Program-made: the position numbers and the translations under genes
Assembly (NCBI GenBank): GCA_015272325.1
Contig: JACYLU010000015.1
Span: forward strand, 372,001-436,000
DNA length: 64,000 bases
Direction: 5' to 3'
From: Synechococcales cyanobacterium C42_A2020_086
Lineage (GTDB): Bacteria > Cyanobacteriota > Cyanobacteriia > Elainellales > Elainellaceae
Shown here: piece after piece, positions 17,495-24,045 of the stretch
Layout: each line of letters opens with the position of its first letter
Position numbering within the stretch: position 1 is the stretch's first letter
The notes under the pieces: generated by a model
Database searches by the model: none
Seen by the model: the letters and a program-made list of their open reading frames with translations, nothing else
What the model was told of the DNA's origin: nothing

Positions 17495-17520
17495 GGAGCA
17501 GAGACAATCTGCTCCTTTTT
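17495..17520 (+). terminator. Rho-independent terminator of psaD
   Basis: GGAGCAGA (17495-17502) and TCTGCTCC (17508-17515) form a perfect 8-bp stem with loop GACAA, followed by five T. It is a strong canonical terminator. Confidence 0.92.
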
Positions 17521-17710
17521 GCTGTGTTTCCTTGGGATGTGTTTTGCCTGTAGACTCGACTCATCCACCAATCTCTCTCCCTTGGATGAATCAGGATTGC
17601 GCCACCTTTTTTAACCTAAACCTATAAGCTTCACAGCAGTTCCCTGGTTTGCTCCTGCCTTACCGTCTGCTGATTGTTTTTTGCAGCGAGCGAGGTGCAG
17701 TCGCTCAACG

Positions 17711-17764
17711 TTTTATCTGTTTAATCTGGTTTAATCTGATTAATGTTTAATCTGATTAATCTGA
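17711..17764. repeat. Degenerate TTTAATCTG tandem repeats over a gene start
   Basis: TTTTATCTG, TTTAATCTGG, TTTAATCTGA, TTAATG, TTTAATCTGA and TTAATCTGA follow one another, giving a 9-10 bp period. The candidate ATG of the next gene (17743) lies inside the array. Confidence 0.8.
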
Positions 17765-17988
17765 CTTTATCCGCCTTATCCGCACAGTTGGAGACATCAC
17801 CTGTGGCGACGCCGTGTAATAAACCTTTAAAAGCAAACCCTTTTATCAGCTATCGTGACCCTTTGACCGGACGTTGGTTAGTCGTTCAGACGGAGCCGTC
17901 TGCTCCACCTCGGGAAGCAACAGCACCTCAGCTGCTAGTGCTGCCCGTAACGACTAGAGACCCCGTTACTTCGCTAGAAGCCAGCTAG
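17743..17988 (+). CDS. Small conserved hypothetical protein
   Basis: Up to 81 residues. The core A-N-P-F-I-S-Y-R-D-P-L-T-G-R-W-L-V-V is the part that looks conserved among small cyanobacterial proteins. The start is uncertain. The ATG at 17743 is inside a TTTAATCTG repeat and has no ribosome-binding site. The GTG at 17803 has GGAG 9 nt upstream and would give a 61-residue protein beginning just before P-C-N-K-P-L-K. The C-terminus is proline- and threonine-rich. The stop codon is 3 bp from the stop of the convergent EamA gene, and both stops lie within one 15-bp palindrome. Confidence 0.6.
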   Translation: MFNLINLTLSALSAQLETSPVATPCNKPLKANPFISYRDPLTGRWLVVQTEPSAPPREATAPQLLVLPVTTRDPVTSLEAS

Positions 17989-17997
17989 CGGCTAGCT
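17983..17997. repeat. Palindrome carrying both convergent stop codons
   Basis: AGCTAGC-G-GCTAGCT is a perfect 7-bp inverted repeat around one base. It contains TAG of the rightward gene (17986-17988) and the complement of TAG of the leftward gene (17992-17994). Confidence 0.85.
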
Positions 17998-18924
17998 AAA
18001 CAGCAGCCAGATCCCCATGAGCGCCAAACAGGCACCCAGCATTGCTCGCAGGCTAATTCGCTCTCCGGTCGCCATAGCGATGGGCAAGATAAACAGAGGA
18101 CTAGTCGAGGTTAGCGCTTGGGCAATGCCAGTTGCGGTGTGTTTCAGGGCGGTCTGCTGGAGCCAAATCGCCAGATAGGTGCCGATAAAGCTCGTCGCGA
18201 TCAGCGTAGCCACCAACCGCCACGAGCGTAGAGGTCGGAGTGATTGCCGCAACTGGAATAAGGGAGCACTCCATATTAGAATCACAATCACACCGGCACT
18301 CAAGCGAATCAGGCTACTCCAGAGCGGACTGACCGACGTCTCTGCCAAAGCCGCTCGCGATAGAACAGCTCCAATGGCTTGGGCGGCGGCGGCAATTGTA
18401 CCAAAGACAATGCCCCGCAGCGGGCGAAATTTGCTGGCGCTGTCGGCAGGAACGCGCTCCACGACGACCCAAGCCACGCCAGTAACGGTGAGCAAAATGC
18501 CGAGCCATGCTTGTACCGAAAGCTGCTCTTGCAAAAGACCGGCAGCCAGCAGAGCCGAGAGCGGCGGTGCCAATGCTTCTAGCAACAGGACACGTCGGGC
18601 ACCTAGATAGGTTAGCGCGGCTAAAAATGCCGTATCACCCAAGCCAATGCCAATTGCGCCACTCAAGCTGAGCCAGACCAAGCTGCTGCTCTCTAGGGCA
18701 GGCAGGCTATCACCGCGCAATCGCAGCGTTAGCACAATCAACCCAATGGCGATACTGCTTTTCAGTAAATTCAGCAGCAGAGCCGGCAACCGCTGCCCTA
18801 CTCGCGCATAAATAAACGACGCCACTGCCCACAGCAATGCCGCACTCAAGGCCGCAATCTCGCCTCGGAAATCGCTCAGCATGAGGAACGATTCCACCCA
18901 GAGCAGGGATATGGCTTGACCCAA
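17992..18924 (-). CDS. EamA-family (DMT) transporter
   Basis: A 310-residue, very hydrophobic protein with about ten membrane segments arranged as two tandem EamA halves. Each half ends in a G-x(3)-G-x-Y/W-L/A-type pattern (for example G-A-I-G-I-G-L-G-D-T-A-F and I-G-T-Y-L-A-I-W-L-Q). The DMT superfamily exports or imports small metabolites, and the substrate is not predictable. The start may be the internal ATG at 18879 (M-L-S-D-F-R-G-E-I), since the first fifteen residues look less typical. Convergent with the preceding small gene. Confidence 0.88.
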   Translation of the reverse strand: MGQAISLLWVESFLMLSDFRGEIAALSAALLWAVASFIYARVGQRLPALLLNLLKSSIAIGLIVLTLRLRGDSLPALESSSLVWLSLSGAIGIGLGDTAFLAALTYLGARRVLLLEALAPPLSALLAAGLLQEQLSVQAWLGILLTVTGVAWVVVERVPADSASKFRPLRGIVFGTIAAAAQAIGAVLSRAALAETSVSPLWSSLIRLSAGVIVILIWSAPLFQLRQSLRPLRSWRLVATLIATSFIGTYLAIWLQQTALKHTATGIAQALTSTSPLFILPIAMATGERISLRAMLGACLALMGIWLLFS

Positions 18925-18947
18925 AGCGAACGAAATTTAAGCGGCTG

Positions 18948-18983
18948 CATGTCCAAATCCATTTACAAATCTATGTACAAATC
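18948..18983. repeat. 12-bp tandem repeat, three units
   Basis: CATGTCCAAATC, CATTTACAAATC and TATGTACAAATC follow one another without gap in the spacer between the EamA gene and the oxidoreductase gene. Confidence 0.85.
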
Positions 18984-19067
18984 TTGAAGGGTTTTGGACG
19001 GCAGCATTCTGTTTGTTGAACTCTGGATGTCGGCATGCTCTTGCTGGGATTTTTAGCCTTTTGCATT

Positions 19068-20579
19068 CTAACGCGACCGCGAATTCAGCAAATCTGCCGT
19101 CTGCTGCGGCGACACTAGGGTATTGGCACAGAGAATCCCTGACGCCGCCACGGCGGGTACACCAATGCCCGGCATCGTGCTGTCGCCCACGCGATAGAGT
19201 CCAGGAATCGGCGTCTGGCAACTTGGGAACATCCCCTGATCCGCGGCAATGGCTGGTCCGTAGGTGCCTTGGTAGCGGCGCAAATAGTAGGCATGGGTAA
19301 GGGGAGTGCCGATCAGCTCCAGTACAATCCGCCGCCGCAGGTCGGGAATGACTCGTTCCAAGGCTCGAAATAAAGGCTCTGCCTTGGCTCGCTTGTGGGA
19401 CTCGTAGTTGGCGTCTCGCTGCCAGCCGGCAAAAGGTTCCAGCGTATAGGCATGGACAACGTGATGCCCTGGCGGAGCCAAGGACGGATCCCATACCGAC
19501 GGAATCGAGATCATGCAGGTGTTGCCGGGAGTCGGGATTGCCCGCTTGGCATCGTGCATCACCACATGATGGCCGGTCAGATTGTCTAACCCATCGGCGC
19601 GAATGCCGAGATGCAAATGCATAAAGCTATCCACGGTAGGGGTTGCCAAGGCTGCTTGCCGATAGTCAGCCGGCAAATCGCTGGGCTTCAGCAGCTGGGT
19701 ATAGGTGTCCCAGATTGTGGCGTTGGAAATGACAATAGCAGCCCGCAGGATCTCGCCGCGCCGTAGCCGCACCCCGCAAACGCGACCGCCTTCCAGCAAA
19801 ATCTGCTCGACATGGGCATTCAGCCGCAGTTGTCCGCCCCAATGCTTCAACCCGCGTACCAGCGCCTGTACGATCGCGCCACTGCCGCCGAGGGGATAGT
19901 CAATCGCCGAGGAGTTGCGTTCGCCGAGCATAAAGGCGACTTCGGGGGCTACCGTACCATGGGCTAACAGTCCAGATAGCAAGAAACATTCAAGATCGAT
20001 CAGCCGCCGCACCCACGGATCCGTCACATGGCGATCCATCACCTGCCCCACCGAGGCTTGGATTGTGCCCAATTGCGGCAGCAGCTTCAATAGCGCCAAC
20101 GGGTAGCGACTCAGCAGCACTGGAATCAGGGTGAGATCGGCCCGCAGCGCCAGCGTTGGGATGTCTCGCAACCCGTTATACAGCCGCAGCAAGTCCTGCT
20201 CGAACTGCTGATACTGAGCGGCTCCTTGGGGCGTGATTTGGGCGATGGTGTCGCGGTAGCGCTGGGCATTGCCGTAGATGGGAACGGTACCCTCGGGAAA
20301 ATGGTAATGCCCCAGCGGATCGTAAACAATGGCCTCTACAGACACCCCAAGGGCATCGAACACCTGCCGCAGCGGATTTAGCGAAGCCGCATCGCTAAGA
20401 CCGGCATAGAACGACGGCCCCGAATCGAACTGAAAACCCTGTCGCGAAAAGCTATGGGCCGCACCTCCCGGAATCGAATGACTCTCGCAGACGATGACGC
20501 GCTTGCCGTAGCGAGCCAGTAACGCCGCTGCCGTTAAGCCACCAATGCCGCTGCCAATCACGATAATGTCGGCATCCAT
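19068..20579 (-). CDS. FAD-dependent oxidoreductase, carotenoid isomerase/desaturase family
   Basis: About 503 residues from the ATG at 20579 (M-D-A-D-I-I-V-I-G-S-G-I-G-G-L). An in-frame extension to 20669 adds thirty unlikely residues. The N-terminal dinucleotide-binding motif G-S-G-I-G-G-L and the C-terminal V-G-D-S-T-M-P-G-I-G-V-P-A-V are the two FAD signatures of the phytoene-desaturase/CrtISO superfamily. P-G-G-A-A-H-S-F after the first motif also fits. Cyanobacterial CrtH converts cis to all-trans lycopene. Length matches, but the C-terminal motif differs in detail from CrtH as I recall it, so a related carotenoid or lipid oxidoreductase is equally possible. Confidence 0.82.
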   Translation of the reverse strand: MDADIIVIGSGIGGLTAAALLARYGKRVIVCESHSIPGGAAHSFSRQGFQFDSGPSFYAGLSDAASLNPLRQVFDALGVSVEAIVYDPLGHYHFPEGTVPIYGNAQRYRDTIAQITPQGAAQYQQFEQDLLRLYNGLRDIPTLALRADLTLIPVLLSRYPLALLKLLPQLGTIQASVGQVMDRHVTDPWVRRLIDLECFLLSGLLAHGTVAPEVAFMLGERNSSAIDYPLGGSGAIVQALVRGLKHWGGQLRLNAHVEQILLEGGRVCGVRLRRGEILRAAIVISNATIWDTYTQLLKPSDLPADYRQAALATPTVDSFMHLHLGIRADGLDNLTGHHVVMHDAKRAIPTPGNTCMISIPSVWDPSLAPPGHHVVHAYTLEPFAGWQRDANYESHKRAKAEPLFRALERVIPDLRRRIVLELIGTPLTHAYYLRRYQGTYGPAIAADQGMFPSCQTPIPGLYRVGDSTMPGIGVPAVAASGILCANTLVSPQQTADLLNSRSR

Positions 20580-20723
20580 GTCGGCATCGGTCCTCGTTCT
20601 TATACCTGTACTTGCCCTCGCATTGACCATCGCGTCGCTTCCCCGCTGCTGCATCCTGATTGGACGCATGTCCCACCAGATCCTACCAAAGGGGTCTGGC
20701 GTTAACGGAGATGCACCTCGGAT

Positions 20724-20745
20724 TCGCTAAGATATCGCTAAAATA
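20724..20745. repeat. 11-bp tandem duplication
   Basis: TCGCTAAGATA (20724-20734) is followed by TCGCTAAAATA (20735-20745) in the divergent spacer upstream of prmC. Confidence 0.8.
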
Positions 20746-20780
20746 CAGCGTCACACACAGGTGAAGATGAGTGATCACCC

Positions 20781-21689
20781 ATGACAGGTACAGCAGAATC
20801 CCAACCGATTTCCAGTGATGACCTGTGGCAATGGCGGCAGCAGGCACAGCGGGCGGCTGAGGCAGCAGGCATACCCGCGGCAGAAATTGACTGGCTATTG
20901 CAAGAGGTGGCGGGACTGGATCGGCTGACGCTGCGGCTCGGTTTACGCCAGGACTCGGTACCGTTGACCTGCTCACTAGCGCATCTCGATGCCCTGTGGC
21001 AACGTCGCTTGCAGCAGCAGGTGCCGGTGCAGTATTTGGCGGGCAGCGCTCCTTGGCGGCAGTTCCGGCTGACGGTAACGCCGGCGGTGCTGATTCCGCG
21101 ACCGGAAACGGAATTGCTGATTGACTTAGCGGTAGCGGCAGTGCGGCAAACCAACCTCGGTCTGGCTCATGGCCATTGGGCCGATCTGGGCACGGGCAGC
21201 GGCGCGATCGCGATTGGATTAGCCGACGTCTTTCCTAATGCCACGATCCATGCCATCGATGCCAGCGAGGCAGCCTTGGCAGTGGCACAGCAGAATGCGC
21301 AGCAGGTGGGGTTTGAACAGCGCATCCGGTTCTACCACGGCTCCTGGTTTGAACCCTTGCCACCCGACTTGCAGGGGCAGCTCAGCGGCATGGTGTCGAA
21401 TCCGCCCTATATTCCTAGTGCTCTGATCGCCGATCTCCAACCCGAGGTGGCGCAGCATGAGCCGCATGTCGCCCTCGATGGTGGCGATACCGGACTGGAC
21501 TGCATTCGTCACTTAGTCACCACTGCGCCAGCATGGTTGCGTTCCGGCGGCCTTTGGCTAATCGAACTGATGGCAGGGCAGGCAGATGCTGTGGCTGAAC
21601 TACTCGACGCGGAGGGCTGCTACCACTCGATCCAGATTCATGCGGATTTGGCGGGTATCCAGCGGTTTGCCTTGGCGTATCGTAAATAG
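20781..21689 (+). CDS. prmC: Release-factor glutamine methyltransferase PrmC (HemK)
   Basis: A 302-residue protein of normal PrmC length. The SAM-binding motif is D-L-G-T-G-S-G-A-I-A-I-G-L-A and the catalytic motif is S-N-P-P-Y-I-P-S, which binds the glutamine to be methylated. An N-terminal helical domain precedes R-P-E-T-E-L-L, as in HemK. It methylates the GGQ glutamine of RF1 and RF2 in the cytosol. The TsaC-type gene follows about 30 bp downstream, an association of two translation-quality genes seen in many bacteria. Confidence 0.95.
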   Translation: MTGTAESQPISSDDLWQWRQQAQRAAEAAGIPAAEIDWLLQEVAGLDRLTLRLGLRQDSVPLTCSLAHLDALWQRRLQQQVPVQYLAGSAPWRQFRLTVTPAVLIPRPETELLIDLAVAAVRQTNLGLAHGHWADLGTGSGAIAIGLADVFPNATIHAIDASEAALAVAQQNAQQVGFEQRIRFYHGSWFEPLPPDLQGQLSGMVSNPPYIPSALIADLQPEVAQHEPHVALDGGDTGLDCIRHLVTTAPAWLRSGGLWLIELMAGQADAVAELLDAEGCYHSIQIHADLAGIQRFALAYRK

Positions 21690-21721
21690 TGGGTTCACCT
21701 AATCCTTCTCTCACCGCGTGT

Positions 21722-22351
21722 ATGCCTTCCGTTGCTTTCGATCAACTCGTCACCGCCGCTCGCTCGGGCAGTCAGCTCATTAGTTTTCCTACCGATACGG
21801 TACCGGCTCTTGCTGTTCGCCCCGACCGTTCGGAGCTGATTTTTGCCGCCAAGCAGCGCAGCCAGACCAAACCCCTGATTCTCATGGCTGCAGACGCTGA
21901 AGATCTATGGCCCTACGTGCAGGGCAGCGATGCTGAACAAGCGATTTGGCAGCAGGTAGCGGCTCAGCATTGGCCCGGCGCTCTGACCTTGGTGCTGCCT
22001 GCCAGCGAGCAACTGCCGCCGCAGCTCAACCCCACCGACCCGACCACGATTGGCATTCGTGTTCCGAATCATGCCATCGCCCGCCGGATTCTGCGCCAGA
22101 CGGGACCGCTCGCTACGACCAGCGTCAATCGTTCTGGAGAGCCGCCGCTGCTGACGATCCCTGAGATCAACGCCCAGTTTCCCGAGGTGCTAACGCTGAC
22201 AGAGGAAGCTCTAGCCGAACTCGAACAGGCAACTGAACTCGCCTCAACCGCTCCTGCTACCTCCGGTCAACCCTCAACCGTCGCCAAGTGGACCGGGAAC
22301 GGCTGGGAGATTCTGCGGCAGGGCGAGGTGCGGCTGCAGCAGGATGGGTGA
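21722..22351 (+). CDS. L-threonylcarbamoyladenylate synthase family protein (TsaC/Sua5-type)
   Basis: About 209 residues from the ATG at 21722. An upstream GTG at 21689 would overlap the prmC stop by one base. Motifs of the YrdC fold are present: S-F-P-T-D-T-V-P-A-L near the N-terminus, K-Q-R-S-Q-T-K-P-L-I, W-P-G-A-L-T-L-V-L and T-T-S-V-N-R-S-G-E. These bind ATP and threonine for the first step of tRNA t6A37 synthesis. A second family member is encoded at 29278-29946. One of the two should be the true synthase and the other a YciO-like paralogue. The context beside prmC favours this one. Confidence 0.88.
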   Translation: MPSVAFDQLVTAARSGSQLISFPTDTVPALAVRPDRSELIFAAKQRSQTKPLILMAADAEDLWPYVQGSDAEQAIWQQVAAQHWPGALTLVLPASEQLPPQLNPTDPTTIGIRVPNHAIARRILRQTGPLATTSVNRSGEPPLLTIPEINAQFPEVLTLTEEALAELEQATELASTAPATSGQPSTVAKWTGNGWEILRQGEVRLQQDG

Positions 22352-22455
22352 GAACAGAAGACTAACGTTCCGCTTCACTCGCTGCAGCTAAACTTGAACG
22401 CCCACTTGAATGCCCAACAGTCTGCTCTCGGTAGTCGGGGTTAAGCAGATTCATG

Positions 22456-23691
22456 TTACTGCACCGCGAAGGGAGCGTTCAGGGTCAGATCGAGATCGGT
22501 ATCGGGATCGATCGTAATCAGCGACACGCGGTCTCGTCCCAGGAACACTCCCAGCAGCGTTCCTGCCACTGCACCGCCTAGCACTTCTTCAGTGGCAATG
22601 GCTTTGTCGCCCGTAACGCCGGCAATTGCCGCTGCTGCTCCAGCTCCAAGGGCCGTTCCAGCTAGAATCTCCAGCACGTTCGCCCCGCGGGTAATCTCTT
22701 CGGTTCGGGTGAGGAGCGCTGAAGTAGCATTGAGGCGACGGGAGGAACCGTCAGGCAGAACCACGGTCAGGGCATGAAAGCGAGCACCATTGGATTCCAC
22801 ACGCAGTTCACCTGCTACCCGGCTATTGGCAGGAATCAGAACTCGACCGTTAGCTGCCACAATATCTCGATCGACAAGGAGGGTCACCGGCACGGGCGCA
22901 GGCTCCTGGGGCGCGATGTAGATTTTTTCTGCCGCATCGTAGCGCACCGGAATGACCGTACCTGCTGGGATTTGCACACCGGGCTGGGGAGTGCTGGCTT
23001 GGCCCACGATATAGGGAGATGCAATCGCCGCTAGTTGACCACTGTTCACCAAGGTTTGATAGAGAAACGCCGCGACTTCGGCCCGCGTTGCCGGACGATT
23101 GGGATTCAAGCTATTGACATCGGGATAGTTGACGACAATTCGTTTTTCGGTGGCGGCGGCAATGCTGCTGGTTGCCCAGTTGGGAATACTGTTGGCATCG
23201 CGGTAGATTTGCAAGGTCGTGGCCACAGGGTTGCTGGCAACGTAACCCGATCCGTTGGCTAAAGACACCAAAACTTGGGCACGGGAAATATTTTCCTCGG
23301 GGCGAAACACATTTCCGGGATAGCCTGCCAAAAAGCCGGTGGTGTAAGCAGTCTGAATGGCTGCCGCGCCCCAATAATTAGGAGCCACATCGACAAATCT
23401 CACCGCTGGCCTCATGGGAGAGCGAGGAAACGCCTGCCGCACCAGAGCCGCAAACTGAGCCCGAGTGACTGGCTCGTTAGGGCGAAAACTACCGTCGGGA
23501 AATCCGCTGATGATACCTTGCTTGGCCAAAGCCAGAATAAAGCCGCTCGCCCAATAATCAGCCGACACATCCGAGAAGCTGACCTGCGCCTGAGCTGGAG
23601 CCTGAATGACCATGGGAGCCGCAGCACCCGCCACCAACGACAGCGCAGTGACCAAGGCAGTACCAGACTGCCATGCCTGAAAACGAGACAT
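22456..23691 (-). CDS. SLH-domain protein with glycine-zipper tail
   Basis: A 411-residue exported protein with a Sec signal peptide of about 36 residues ending in A-P-A-Q-A-Q. Three S-layer-homology units follow: F-S-D-V...W-A, F-V-D-V...Y-W-G and Y-R-D-A...W-A, each with G-F/Y-P or N-Y-P and a final R-A-Q/E. SLH domains bind secondary polysaccharide of peptidoglycan. The C-terminal half has a beta-rich part and a small-residue segment (L-A-G-T-A-L-G-A-G-A-A-A-A-I-A-G and G-G-A-V-A-G-T-L-L-G) like a glycine zipper. It lacks the long C-terminal beta-barrel of cyanobacterial porins, so it is probably a cell-wall-anchored surface protein. Confidence 0.9.
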   Translation of the reverse strand: MSRFQAWQSGTALVTALSLVAGAAAPMVIQAPAQAQVSFSDVSADYWASGFILALAKQGIISGFPDGSFRPNEPVTRAQFAALVRQAFPRSPMRPAVRFVDVAPNYWGAAAIQTAYTTGFLAGYPGNVFRPEENISRAQVLVSLANGSGYVASNPVATTLQIYRDANSIPNWATSSIAAATEKRIVVNYPDVNSLNPNRPATRAEVAAFLYQTLVNSGQLAAIASPYIVGQASTPQPGVQIPAGTVIPVRYDAAEKIYIAPQEPAPVPVTLLVDRDIVAANGRVLIPANSRVAGELRVESNGARFHALTVVLPDGSSRRLNATSALLTRTEEITRGANVLEILAGTALGAGAAAAIAGVTGDKAIATEEVLGGAVAGTLLGVFLGRDRVSLITIDPDTDLDLTLNAPFAVQ

Positions 23692-24045
23692 AGAAGATCC
23701 CTCTTAAAATGCTGTAAAAAATGCCACAAGCAACCCCACGTCTGCTTCCTGCTGGCTGGGCATGGGTCCCTCCCTGAGCCCCTGTCGATCGAGCCGCTGA
23801 GACTAGCTTGCCAATCGCTCTAGGCGCTCGTTTTCAAGACAGTGCAGGGTAGAGACTGCTTCTCAAGGCACCCGCTAAAACTCCCAGACTTAGAAGACCT
23901 ATGGGTAGGTCTACAGGAAGCAAAGGTGTATCGCTTTAACTTTCTTGACTCCGTACGTTGCGAAAGGTTCCATTTCGGTTACCGCCGCAGCGTAGTGGCT
24001 CACCCTAGGCAAGGTGCTTGTCCTGGACTAAAACCTGCACAGAAT
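23692..24045. other. Spacer between the SLH gene and the membrane kinase gene
   Basis: About 350 bp holding the promoter side of the SLH gene and the downstream end of the kinase gene. No gene, hairpin with T run or repeat array was recognised. Confidence 0.6.

Noticed and set aside
18937-19494. A 185-residue frame on the minus strand overlapping the carotenoid-isomerase-like gene
   Set aside because: It is out of frame with a well-supported FAD enzyme, has an arginine/serine/cysteine-rich random composition and no family motif.
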